Assembly (NCBI RefSeq): GCF_001613405.1
Contig: NZ_BDCH01000014.1
Span: 488,743 to 552,742, forward strand
DNA: 64,000 nt
Source: Nocardia crassostreae
GTDB lineage: Bacteria > Actinomycetota > Actinomycetes > Mycobacteriales > Mycobacteriaceae
Reading direction: 5' to 3'
Position 1 is the stretch's first letter. The number at the start of each line of letters is the position of its first letter. This document shows, in pieces, positions 25,387 to 33,810 of the stretch. The notes below the pieces were generated by a model. It was not told the DNA's origin and did no database searches. It saw only the letters and a program-made list of their open reading frames with translations. Position numbers and translations under genes: made by a program.

Positions 25387-26766
25387 ATGCCGCGCAAGGC
25401 ACAACCGGTGGTCCGCCGACTGGGTCCGCTCGGGCATCCGGCGCGACTCACCGTCGTGGGCTTTCTGGCGGTCAATCTCCTCGGCGCGGCGCTGCTGACC
25501 TTGCCGATCTCTTCGGAGTCCGGCACGTGGACCGATCCGGTTACGGCGCTGTTCACCTCAACCTCGGCGATCTGCGTGACCGGTCTTGTCGTTGTCGACA
25601 CCTCGACCTACTGGTCCGGTTTCGGCGAAGCGCTGGTGCTGGGGCTCATTCAGGTCGGCGGACTCGGCATCATGACCGCCGCCTCTCTGCTGGGGCTGTT
25701 GGTCGCCCGCCGAATGGGGCTGCGTATGCAGTTGATCGCGCAGGCCGAGACGAAGGCGCTGCGATTGGGTGAGACTCGCCGGGTGGTGCTCGGCGTCGTG
25801 GCGATGAGCCTGGCAATCGAATTCGTGACCGCGTCGATCCTGACTGCGCGCCGGTTCACCAGCACCGACGAATCTTTCGGTTCGGCACTGTATTACGGCG
25901 TGTTCCATGCCATTTCGGCCTACAACAATGCAGGTTTCGCGCTGCACGAGGACAGTCTCGTGCGGCATGTCGCCGATCCGTGGATCATCGTGCCCATCAC
26001 AATCGCCTTCGTCCTGGGCGGCATCGGATTTCCGGTGGTCTTCGAGACGGTGCGTGCGCTACGAGCGCGGCTGCGCGGAACCCCCGTGCTCGGCTGGTCG
26101 CTACACACGAAGGTCACCGTGCTGACCTACGGCGGCCTGACCGTGCTGGGTGTAGTGCTCGTGACCGCTCTCGAGTGGAGCAATCCGGGCACCCTGGGCA
26201 CGCTTTCCTACCCTGGTCGATTGCTGGCGGGCGCCTTCCACGGATTGAGTCCTCGCACCGCTGGATTCAACTCGGTCGATGTGGGTTCCATGCACTCCAC
26301 CACCTTGCTGGTCAATGATGTACTCATGTTCGTCGGCGGCGGCAGCGCCGGCACGGCCGGTGGTATCAAGGTCACCACCTTCGCGCTGCTGGCCTTCGTC
26401 GTCTATGCCGAGGTCCGTGGCCAGCCCAGCGTGCACGTGATGGGACGGCGTCTGGCCGCGTCCGTCCAGCGCCAGGCCATCACCGTGGTCCTGCTCGCCG
26501 TCGGCGTCGTCATGATCGCCACCACGATCTTGCTCGGCCTGTCCGTCCACCGGCTGGACGCAGTGTTGTTCGAGGTGGTGTCGGCCTTCGGAACGGTCGG
26601 CCTGTCCACAGGCATCACCGCCGATCTGCCCGCCGCCGGGCACCTGCTGCTGGTCCTTGTGATGTTCCTGGGCCGCGTCGGACCGATAACCCTGGCATCC
26701 GCGCTTGCGCTGCGCGAATACGAACGTCGCTACGAGCTACCGGAGGAGCGCCCCATTGTTGGGTAG
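25387..26766 (+). CDS. trkH: TrkH/KtrB family potassium uptake channel
   Basis: K+ translocation subunit of 459 residues. The four pore-loop repeats with their glycines are visible: TSTSAICVTGLVVV, SAYNNAGFAL, SPRTAGFNSVDV and SAFGTVGLSTGIT. Hydrophobic segments alternate with these as in KtrB. ATG 25387 is the only in-frame start; no good ribosome site is seen. The regulatory RCK subunit gene follows with an 11-nt overlap. Together they form a Ktr/Trk K+ uptake system at the membrane. Confidence 0.95.
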   Translation: MPRKAQPVVRRLGPLGHPARLTVVGFLAVNLLGAALLTLPISSESGTWTDPVTALFTSTSAICVTGLVVVDTSTYWSGFGEALVLGLIQVGGLGIMTAASLLGLLVARRMGLRMQLIAQAETKALRLGETRRVVLGVVAMSLAIEFVTASILTARRFTSTDESFGSALYYGVFHAISAYNNAGFALHEDSLVRHVADPWIIVPITIAFVLGGIGFPVVFETVRALRARLRGTPVLGWSLHTKVTVLTYGGLTVLGVVLVTALEWSNPGTLGTLSYPGRLLAGAFHGLSPRTAGFNSVDVGSMHSTTLLVNDVLMFVGGGSAGTAGGIKVTTFALLAFVVYAEVRGQPSVHVMGRRLAASVQRQAITVVLLAVGVVMIATTILLGLSVHRLDAVLFEVVSAFGTVGLSTGITADLPAAGHLLLVLVMFLGRVGPITLASALALREYERRYELPEERPIVG

Positions 26767-27439
26767 GAACGCCAAACCCCCCAAACACCCGACCACCCGG
26801 GTGGTCGTCATCGGCCTCGGCCGCTTCGGCAGTTCACTGGCCCGCGAACTCGTCGTGCACGGTTCGGAGGTGCTGGCCATCGACTCCGATCCACGCCTGG
26901 TGCAACAGTTCTCCAATGACCTGACCCACGTCGCGGTCGCCGACACCACCGACCAGGAAGCACTCGAAGAGCTCGGGGTCCCCCACTTTCCCCATGCCGT
27001 GGTCGGCATCGGCACCGACCTGGAGGCGAGCATTCTCACCACCTCGCTGCTGGTCGATTTCAAGATCCCCCGCATCTGGGCCAAGGCCACCAGCCGCCAG
27101 CACGGCCGCATCCTGGAACGCATCGGCGCCCACCGGGTGGTGCTGCCGGAATTCGATATGGGTGAACGCATCGCGCATCTGGTCACCGGCCGCATGCTCG
27201 ACTACATCGAATTCGACGATGATTACGCCATGGTGCGCACTACCGCCCCGCGCACGGTCATCGGCACTACCCTCACCAAGAGCGGACTGCGCGAGCAATT
27301 CAATGTCACTGTGGTCGCCATCAAACGCCGTGGCGGCGAATTCACGTACGCTACAACGGAAACCGTCGTCGCAGACGGAGATCAACTGATCGTCTCCGGA
27401 ACCATCGCCTGCGTGGAGTCCTTCGCCGATCTCGTGTGA
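26756..27439 (+). CDS. trkA: TrkA/KtrA family K+ channel regulatory subunit (RCK)
   Basis: Cytoplasmic gating ring subunit of 227 residues. The N-terminal RCK Rossmann domain begins VVVIGLGRFGSSLARELV (GxGxxG) with the acidic end of strand 2 in AIDSD. A TrkA_C domain covers about residues 145-227 (TLTKSGLREQFNVTVVAI). The start is TTG 26756, or the adjacent TTG 26759, inside the end of trkH, about nine bases after GGAGG. It binds nucleotide and perhaps c-di-AMP in this family. It lies close to a KimA-like importer, which suggests shared K+ homeostasis. Confidence 0.93.
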   Translation: MLGRNAKPPKHPTTRVVVIGLGRFGSSLARELVVHGSEVLAIDSDPRLVQQFSNDLTHVAVADTTDQEALEELGVPHFPHAVVGIGTDLEASILTTSLLVDFKIPRIWAKATSRQHGRILERIGAHRVVLPEFDMGERIAHLVTGRMLDYIEFDDDYAMVRTTAPRTVIGTTLTKSGLREQFNVTVVAIKRRGGEFTYATTETVVADGDQLIVSGTIACVESFADLV

Positions 27440-27450
27440 TCGCTCGCGGA

Positions 27451-27780
27451 TCAACGCGGCGCCGCATCGGACTGCTCGTACATCTCCGTCCATCCCTCGA
27501 CACTGGACAACGCTTCGACGGTGCGCCACCCTCGCTCGGTCAATCGCACCGGGTCTGCCCCCGCGTGCGCACAGTCCCAACTGCCGTGGCCATGAGTTGC
27601 GAGCCCGGCCGCGGCGAGGACACGCAATGCCGGCTGCACCGTGCGTCGGCCGCCGGGGATGGCCGCGGCAAGTTCGGTGACGGTGGCAGAGGTGTGGGCA
27701 AGCAGGTCCAACGTCTCGACCACATTGCGGTGGCTGACGAGAGCACACAGGTCAGTGAGATCCGCAGCGGGTCGGTTCAT
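27451..27780 (-). CDS. Winged-helix regulator (ArsR/HxlR-like)
   Basis: Small DNA-binding protein of 109 residues. The predicted helices run LCALVSHRNVVETLDLLAH, then ATVTELAAAIPGGRRTVQPALRVL as helix-turn-helix, and a wing around GSWDCAHAGADPVRLTERG. This resembles HxlR or ArsR regulators without a metal site. ATG 27780 has GAGG about eight bases upstream. It converges on trkA and diverges from the KimA-like gene, which it may control. Confidence 0.75.
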   Translation of the reverse strand: MNRPAADLTDLCALVSHRNVVETLDLLAHTSATVTELAAAIPGGRRTVQPALRVLAAAGLATHGHGSWDCAHAGADPVRLTERGWRTVEALSSVEGWTEMYEQSDAAPR

Positions 27781-27948
27781 CGAGGGAGCCTCGGGGGCGG
27801 TGTGTCCATCGGTTCAGGACCGTAGTCGCGCCCTGTTCGCGCCACTTCGGCATTGACGCCTTCTGTGTGGTGCGGTTCACGTTCTTAACGAAATCCATAC
27901 ATCTGAGGCCAGTTCCGCTGCACCGCGGCGGTTTTACCCTGGCTTGTC

Positions 27949-29949
27949 GTGGCGGCTCCGATCGGCGTATTCAAGCGGCTCATTCTGGGACGCCCGTTCC
28001 GCAGCGACCGGCTCGGCGAAACCCTGCTACCGAAACGTCTAGCGCTGCCGATCTTCGCCAGCGACCCCCTGTCGTCGGTGGCGTACGCGACGCAGGAGAT
28101 TCTGCTCATCCCTACTCTCGGCGGGCTGGCCTACATTCATCTGGCGCCATGGATCGCCTGCGCCGTGGTGGTGCTGCTCGCCGTGGTGGTCCTGTCGTAT
28201 CGGCAAGTGGTACAGGCGTATCCGTCCGGCGGTGGCTCTTACGAAGTGGTCGCGAAGAACCTGGGACCTTTGCCGGGGTTGGTCGTGGCGGCCGCGCTGC
28301 TGGTCGATTACGTCATGACCGTGGCGGTATCGATCGCCGCGGGTGTGGACAACATCATTTCCGCTGTGCCGGAATTGAATCCCTACCGGGTCGTAATCAA
28401 CCTCGGATTCATCGCGTTCCTCACCGCGATGAACCTGCGGGGGGTTCGTGAGTCCGGGCGCGCTTTCGCGATTCCCACCTACGCATTCATCGCCGGGGTC
28501 CTCACGATCATCGTTCTCGGATTGGGCAAGACTCTCACCGGCGATGCACCGGTCGCCGAGAGCGCGCACTACGGAGTCCACGCCGAGCAGGTCGGTCTCG
28601 GCACGGCGGCACTGGCGTTCCTGGTATTGCGCGCCTTCTCCTCCGGCTGTACCGCGCTCACAGGCGCCGAAGCCATCTCCAACGGTGTACCGGCATTCCG
28701 GAAGCCCAAGGCGCGCAATGCCGCTCTCACCATGGCGGCCATGGGAGCCATCTCCATCACCATGTTCTCCGGCGTCACCGCCTTGGCCCTCATATCGGAT
28801 ACTCGTGTCACCTAGAACACCTGCGCCCTGATCGGATTTCCCGGTGACTGTGCCACCGACCCGCAGCGCACCGTGATCGCGCAAATCGCCGCGGCTGTGT
28901 TCGGCGGCAGCAGTCTCGCCTTCTACTACCTGACGGTCACCACCGCGCTCATCCTGATCCTCGCCGCCAACACCGCCTACAACGGCTTCCCGCTGCTGAA
29001 TTCGATTCTCGCCTAGCATCGTTATATGCCTCGCCAGTTGCACACCCGTGGCGACCGGCTTGCCTTTTCCAACGGCATCGTCCTACTCGCCATCGTCGCG
29101 GGCGCACTCGTCTACGCCTTCGACGGCTCCGCCACCCGGTTGATCCAGCTCTATATCGTCGGCGTCTTCACCTCCTTCACGCTCTGCCAGATCGGCATGG
29201 TGCGGCACTGGAACCGCACCCTCTCCGAAACCGAAAGCCCCACTGATCGAAGGCGATTCCACCGTGCCCGATTCATCAACGCCTTCGGCGCCTGCTTCAC
29301 CGGTGTCGTGCTCGTGGTCGTCATGGTCACCAAGTTCACCCACGGCGCGTATCTGGTCGTCTTCGCCATCCCGGTCCTCGTCGCGCTGATGTACGCCATC
29401 AACCGCCACTATCGCGCGGTGCGCGCCGAGCTCACCATCGACGCGGAAACCGCCACCCTGCCCAGCCGGGTGCACGCGATCGTGCTGGTCTCCGGCTGGC
29501 ACAAGGCCACCCAGCGTGCCGTCCAGTTCGCGCGTGCCACGCGGCCGGACACGATCACTGCCCTCACCGTCAACGTGGACGACACCGATACCCTTCTGCT
29601 GCACCAGGATTGGGATCGGCATGCGGTGACCATCCCGCTCAAGGTGATCGAATCGCCCTACCGGGAGATCACCCGGCCCCTCATCGACTACATCAAACGC
29701 CTGCGCCGAGACCATCCTCGCGACGTCGTGAGCGTCTACATCCCCGAATACGTCGTCGGCCACTGGTGGGAGAACCTGCTCCACAACCAGAGTTCCCTGC
29801 GCCTGAAGACACGGCTGCTGTTCGAGGCCGGAGTGATGGTCACCAGCGTCCCGTGGCAACTGCGCTCCTCCCGCAGGCTGGAGCAGCCTCGTGTCGGACA
29901 CACCGTCGGCGAACTACGGCGCGGCATAACGCGCCCGCCCGCCGCGTAA
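27949..29949 (+). pseudogene. KimA-like potassium importer (APC superfamily) with two in-frame TAG codons
   Basis: The frame would encode a 667-residue KimA/YdaO-type K+:H+ symporter, like Rv2690c. The first part has LPIFASDPLSSVAYATQEIL and membrane helices, the middle FYYLTVTTALILILAANTAYNGF, and the last 220 residues form the cytoplasmic domain (RVHAIVLVSGWHKATQRAV). Two TAG codons interrupt it at 28813-28815 and 29014-29016, with the frame and coding character intact before, between and after. The expected residues are probably Glu or Gln at the first and Gln at the second. A GTG at 27949 is the start. Either a pseudogene or sequence errors; amber readthrough is less likely. Confidence 0.85.
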
Positions 29950-30056
29950 ACCCGCGAATCCCCGATTCAGCCGACGAATCAGGCTAGAGTTCAGCCCGGT
30001 GTGCCGGGAAGCCTGGTCGGCGAAAGACATAGCCCAACGAATCCAGGAGCAGGGCC

Positions 30057-30633
30057 GTGCCATTCACCGACACGCTCATGACGCAGTTCGCCCGCCCGCG
30101 GGGACCCCTCGGATCACTCGCCGGGGTGATCATGGCCCATCGGCCCAGCAGTGTCAGCCGAGGTCGATGGGCGATCGACAAACTCGCACCGAACCGCGAC
30201 GCACGTGTTCTCGAACTCGGCTACGGACCGGGCGTGACCCTGCGCGAGACATGTCGTCGGGTGCCCGAGGGCCGCATCATCGGCGTCGATGTCTCACCGG
30301 TGATGCGGCGCCAAGCCCACCGCCGCAACCGGCAATTCGTCGCCCCCGGACTGCTCGAACTACGGCTCGGCGACGCCACCGCACTCGACGCCGACCTGCA
30401 CGGCTTCGACCTCATCTACGGCATCAATGTCTGGCAGCTCTGGGAGGACTCCACCGCCGTCATCGCCGATCTGTCGACCCGGCTCCCCCCTGACCCACGG
30501 CCGGGCTGCCACGAGACTGGCCAGCGAATTCGCTACCACTCCCCTCGTCCGCATCAATACCGAATGGATGCCTCACAAATCTCCGGCCGTCCTGGTAATG
30601 GCGCAGCGCCCACCGAGTTCCGGCGAACTGTGA
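30057..30633 (+). pseudogene. Class I SAM-dependent methyltransferase, frameshifted and shortened
   Basis: From ATG/GTG 30057 the frame encodes a methyltransferase N-terminus: RVLELGYGPGVTLRETC (SAM motif I) and GRIIGVDVSPVM (motif II acidic end), up to IADLSTRL near 30485. Homology then moves to another frame, which supplies the usual C-terminus: INTEWMPHKSPAVLVMAQRP, ending at 30633. The segment in between is short, so a deletion with frameshift lies at about 30485-30500. It belongs to small-molecule methyltransferases. Not expected to be functional as written. Confidence 0.75.
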
Positions 30634-30722
30634 CCGCCATCACCGATAATCGGCTGTCACAGTCGCGATCCGCCCGGTCTCTCATCTTGTGTCGAATCAT
30701 TCGATCACTCGAGGAGAGAAAC

Positions 30723-31019
30723 ATGGCTGTCATGGAACTGGCGCGCTTCACCGTCGATCCGTCCGATGCCGAGGCGATGCTGGCCGCGCGTCCGGCGATG
30801 CTGACCGCCTTGCGCGAGAAGTTCGACGGGTTCGTATCGCTGCGGCTGGTCCGCCTCGACGAGCGCACCTGGCTGGATGTGGTGCAATGGCGCGACCGAG
30901 CCGCCGCGGACGCCGCGGCGGCCGGGATCGGCGCGGTGCCCGAATGCGCCGCCGCCTTCGCGTTCATCAAGGAGATGGTGTCGATGGAGCACGCAACCGT
31001 CGAGTTCGCCGATGCGTGA
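30723..31019 (+). CDS. Antibiotic biosynthesis monooxygenase-like (ABM) protein
   Basis: Small protein of 98 residues with the ferredoxin-like ABM pattern: MAVMELARFTVDP as first strand, then a helix, then FVSLRLVRLDERTWLDVVQWRD. Such proteins are heme- or quinone-interacting monooxygenases or have no activity. A strong GAGGAGAG site precedes ATG 30723. The sigma-factor gene begins inside its end, with 8 nt overlap, so they are cotranscribed. It may be the partner or target of that sigma factor. Confidence 0.8.
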   Translation: MAVMELARFTVDPSDAEAMLAARPAMLTALREKFDGFVSLRLVRLDERTWLDVVQWRDRAAADAAAAGIGAVPECAAAFAFIKEMVSMEHATVEFADA

Positions 31020-31863
31020 GGCCGCGGTCCGGCCGGACCTCGAGGGTCTGGCCGGCCGAGCGGTCGCCGGTGACGCGGCCTCGCTCGAGCACCTGTGCCG
31101 GGAACTGCAGGATCCCGTGTTCCGGCTGGCGCTGCGATTCAGTTCGGATCCGGAGGCCGCGGCCGATGCCACCCAGGAAATCCTCATTCTCGTCGTCACC
31201 CACCTCTCGGAGTTCCAGGGCCGGTCGAAGCTGACCGCCTGGGTGTACACGATCGCGTCCCGCTATCTGCTGCGCAGCACGCGCGGACCGGCCGAACTGA
31301 GTGTGGCCGGGCCGGAACCGTTCGCCGACTGGATCGACCGCAATCTCGCGCCCGCCCCGCCGGATCGCTTCGACGAGGCCGAGTTCCGGCTGCTCGCCGG
31401 GGAGGTGCGGCTCGCCTGCACCTACGGCATGCTGCTCGCGCTCACCCGAGACCTGCGCATCGCCTACCTGCTCGGCGACCTCATCGGGCTGCCCGACAGC
31501 GAGGGGGCCGAGGCGCTGGGCATCACCCGGGCCGCGTTCCGGCAGCGGCTCGCCCGCGCCCGCAAAACCATGCGGGCAATCATCGCCGACCGCTGCGGCC
31601 TCGTCGACCGCGCCAACCCGTGCCAGTGCGACCGGCAGATCGAATCCAGTATCGCCTACGGCATTCTCGACCCCGGACAGCCGGTATTGAGCCATGTACC
31701 CGGCGCGCAGCCGCCGATCCCGGCCGCCACAATCGACGCGGCCGCCCAGCAACTGGATACCGCTACCGCCATCGCCGAGATCTACCGCTCCGATCCTGAA
31801 TTCCGTGCACCACACAGGGTTTGGGAGACTCTGCGACAAGCCTGCCCCGCCCTCGCCGGATGA
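31012..31863 (+). CDS. ECF-type RNA polymerase sigma factor with C-terminal extension
   Basis: Sigma-70 family factor of 283 residues. Region 2 is seen in ELQDPVFRLALRFSSDPEAAADATQEILI (about residues 37-65) with SKLTAWVYTIASRYLLR. Region 4 is in TRDLRIAYLLGDLIGLPDSEGAEALGITRAAFRQRLARARK. After region 4 comes an extension of about 90 residues starting with NPCQCDRQIESSIAYG, which has two cysteines in a CxC pair, unlike standard ECFs. It could sense metal or redox state. Start ATG 31012 overlaps the ABM gene. No anti-sigma gene is adjacent. Confidence 0.88.
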   Translation: MREAAVRPDLEGLAGRAVAGDAASLEHLCRELQDPVFRLALRFSSDPEAAADATQEILILVVTHLSEFQGRSKLTAWVYTIASRYLLRSTRGPAELSVAGPEPFADWIDRNLAPAPPDRFDEAEFRLLAGEVRLACTYGMLLALTRDLRIAYLLGDLIGLPDSEGAEALGITRAAFRQRLARARKTMRAIIADRCGLVDRANPCQCDRQIESSIAYGILDPGQPVLSHVPGAQPPIPAATIDAAAQQLDTATAIAEIYRSDPEFRAPHRVWETLRQACPALAG

Positions 31864-32373
31864 GCCCGGTCGGTGAAACCACAAATATCCCAGAAGAACC
31901 CATCAATACCCACGATTCACGATTTCAGCGGATACAGCATCGGCACCGGCACCATCCGCTACCGCGATCTCGGTTACCTGATCACACCAACGATGACGCG
32001 ATCAGCGAAGGACGCACCGGCTCACTGCTTTTCACCCTGGACCGGGGGTGTCCGTTGCCAGTTGAGTTGGTGCATGAGACGGACCGCAAGCAGCAGTGCG
32101 TCGGAAATGTGGCAGACGATAGTCTGGGTTCCTGCCACATTGTTGACGCAACTTGGTGTGCGGCGCGGGTATTGGCGACTACTCTCGACGCCGCGTGAGC
32201 GGATCCCGTTAGTCGCTGACGGCGGTTGTTCACCAATCGTGACGGCAGTCGACAGGGTTGCGGCGGGCGTGTCGTTCGCGAATTTTGACGGCGGTCAGGC
32301 GCGCGGAAGTGCCGGTGCGGTCTGAGGCCCAGACGTTGGGCGCTGGTGGGCGGGCGGCAGTCGCGGCGGCTTG
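31864..32373. other. Gene-free accessory stretch upstream of a toxin-antitoxin module
   Basis: No convincing gene. Open frames here lack a ribosome site and have poor codon use. A perfect 10-bp inverted repeat (AATGTGGCAG at 32106-32115 and its complement at 32132-32141, 16-nt loop) could be a terminator or a small mobile-element scar. A minus-strand frame ending near 32230 reads LTAVKIRERHARRNP before a stop and may be the tail of a lost gene. Confidence 0.4.
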
Positions 32374-32402
32374 CCACGGTAAAGCGTCACGCTTTACCGT
32401 GG
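32374..32402. promoter_or_regulatory. Perfect 29-nt palindrome, operator of the toxin-antitoxin operon
   Basis: Two exact complementary 14-nt arms (CCACGGTAAAGCGT and its reverse complement) around a central C. It ends 4 nt before the antitoxin ATG and must overlap its promoter. This is the standard place for antitoxin autoregulation. No ribosome site lies between it and the ATG, so the message may be leaderless. Confidence 0.85.
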
Positions 32403-32406
32403 TGCT

Positions 32407-32616
32407 ATGGCGAAACTGAATATCAGCCTCCCGGATGCGACGGCCGAGGCCCTGCGCGCCAGCGCGCAGGGCAATGTCAGTGCTGAAATCAATCGGGCTG
32501 TTCTGCAACGGCTCGCAGACAAGGAGATGCGGCGTATTGCCGCTCACGAGAAGGCGAACCCGCCCAAGCACAGCGATTCCGACCTGCTGCGCATCGGTAT
32601 GGGCCTGCCCTTGTGA
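32407..32616 (+). CDS. Type II antitoxin (ribbon-helix-helix-like)
   Basis: Antitoxin of 69 residues. The N-terminal MAKLNISLPDATAEALR is the short strand and helix of an RHH DNA-binding antitoxin; VSAEINRAVLQRLADKEM is the second helix. The C-terminal 25 residues, polar and likely disordered, would wrap the toxin. ATG 32407 lies right after the palindromic operator. The toxin starts inside its stop codon (GTGA). The pair sits on the 3' side of the first tRNA-Leu(GAG). Confidence 0.88.
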   Translation: MAKLNISLPDATAEALRASAQGNVSAEINRAVLQRLADKEMRRIAAHEKANPPKHSDSDLLRIGMGLPL

Positions 32617-32927
32617 GGGAGCTGCGCCAAGGCGACATCTACACCATCGCCGCGGGCGACGGCTACCTGACGGTGGTGATCGTCGATGGTCCGGCACTGC
32701 TGCGCCATCGCGATGTCGCGGTGGCGGTGCCGGTCGTCGAGGCCCGGGAAATGCCGCAGGATCTGCGGATCTTCTCGGTGGGATGGGATGAGGGCCGCGT
32801 GCTGGCGGTGCATCGGTTCATCCCGTGCGTGCGAGCCGTGCTGGAATCGGGGACCTACGACGGGACGGCGACTCAGGAGATGCTGGACTTCATCAAGATG
32901 GTGCTGGCCGTCAGGTTCGACCTCTGA
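32613..32927 (+). CDS. Type II toxin, MazF/PemK-like
   Basis: Toxin of 104 residues with the start pattern of the CcdB/PemK fold: MRELRQGDIYTIAAGDGYLTVVIVDG. The middle is AVAVPVVEAREMPQ and the end is a helix EMLDFIKMVLAVRFDL. This fold gives sequence-specific mRNA or tRNA endonucleases. Identification rests on fold pattern, size and its position after an antitoxin; the canonical MazF R-G-D segment is reduced to RQGD. Start GTG 32613 overlaps the antitoxin by 4 nt. Confidence 0.8.
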   Translation: MRELRQGDIYTIAAGDGYLTVVIVDGPALLRHRDVAVAVPVVEAREMPQDLRIFSVGWDEGRVLAVHRFIPCVRAVLESGTYDGTATQEMLDFIKMVLAVRFDL

Positions 32928-32980
32928 CTTGGGAGCAGAGCGACAACGATCTGGTCACGAGAGGTCGAAACTGAACGAAA

Positions 32981-33012
32981 AAGAGCTCTCCCTTTATGCA
33001 GGGAGAGCTCTT
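32981..33012 (-). terminator. Rho-independent terminator of tRNA-Leu
   Basis: Reverse-strand hairpin with a perfect 13-bp stem (AAGAGCTCTCCCT arms) and a 6-nt loop, followed on the minus strand by a T run. It starts 10 nt after the tRNA 3' end. On the plus strand it also follows the toxin gene, so it can end both units. Confidence 0.9.
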
Positions 33013-33021
33013 CCGACAGTG

Positions 33022-33106
33022 TGTCCGGAGGGGGACTTGAACCCCCACGCCCTAATACGGGCACTAGCACCTCAAGCTAGCGCGTCTGCCATTCCGCCAC
33101 CCGGAC
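33022..33106 (-). tRNA. tRNA-Leu (anticodon GAG)
   Basis: Reverse-strand tRNA of 85 nt. The acceptor arm pairs GTCCGGG with TCCGGAC (one G-U). The anticodon stem CTAGC/GCTAG encloses TTGAGGT, giving GAG. A long variable arm (GTGCCCGTATTAGGGCG) marks it as class II. The T arm is a perfect GGGGG/CCCCC around TTCAAGT. CCA is not encoded. A strong terminator follows. A mutated copy in opposite orientation lies at 38514. Confidence 0.97.
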
Positions 33107-33244
33107 CGGTGGTGCTCAGCAAGGTTATCGGATGAGACCGCCCGGACCAAATCGGCCGTTTACGGGGCGTTTTGCTGAGAACCGTGGCGGGGAGGAGTGG
33201 TTGGCCGCCGGGCCACGTTCGGCCCGGCAGGCGACCCCTCGAGA

Positions 33245-33559
33245 CTACGAGCTCAACGCCTCCAGCAGAGCGGTGCGCTGGCGGGATCCCAGGCCGCCGA
33301 TGCGGCGGTCGGCGGGAATCTCGGCCTCGTCCATGAGCTTGGCGGCCTTGACCGGGCCGATGCCCGGCAGGGCCTTGATGACCGCGGCCACCTTGGTCTT
33401 CTTGACCAGGTCTTCCTTGTCCGCGCGCTTGAGCACCTCGGCCAGGCTGACCGAACCCTTCTTCACCTGCGCGATCAACTCGGAGCGGGCCTTGCGCACC
33501 GCGGCGGCCTTGGCCAGCGCCTCAAAGCGTTGTTCGGGGGTCATCGTGGGCAGAGCCAT
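33245..33559 (-). CDS. mihF: Integration host factor, actinobacterial type
   Basis: Nucleoid protein of 104 residues, the mIHF/sIHF family of actinobacteria. It begins MALPTMTPEQRFEALAKAA and has the helix-two-turn-helix DNA-binding region KVAAVIKALPGIGPVKAAKLM, ending with GGLGSRQRTALLE. It binds and bends DNA without strict specificity and is needed for phage integration and nucleoid shape. ATG 33559 follows AAGGACAT. The family gene normally lies next to gmk and rpoZ; here it is alone beside tRNA-Leu, so it may be a second copy. Confidence 0.95.
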   Translation of the reverse strand: MALPTMTPEQRFEALAKAAAVRKARSELIAQVKKGSVSLAEVLKRADKEDLVKKTKVAAVIKALPGIGPVKAAKLMDEAEIPADRRIGGLGSRQRTALLEALSS

Positions 33560-33810
33560 ATGTCCTTACCTTTCACTCGTTCGCTGGTACGTCGGCCACG
33601 AGTAAACATGACGACTGGCCGGGTGCCCGCACGACACACCGCGCGGACCGGGGGAACACGTCGGGCGACCTGCGAAAACCGGTCTCATTCGCAGGTCGTC
33701 CGACCAGGTGTTTGCTGCCGAAGACACCTGGCAAATACGGGGCTTATGGGCCGCGATGGGGACTATGGTAGGCGCGAAACAGCACACGCGCACCGGTGAA
33801 AGGCGGGGCA

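Noticed and set aside
31873..32325. Open frame of 150 codons in the gap before the first toxin-antitoxin pair
   Set aside because: Poor third-position bias, odd composition, no ribosome site and no family resemblance.
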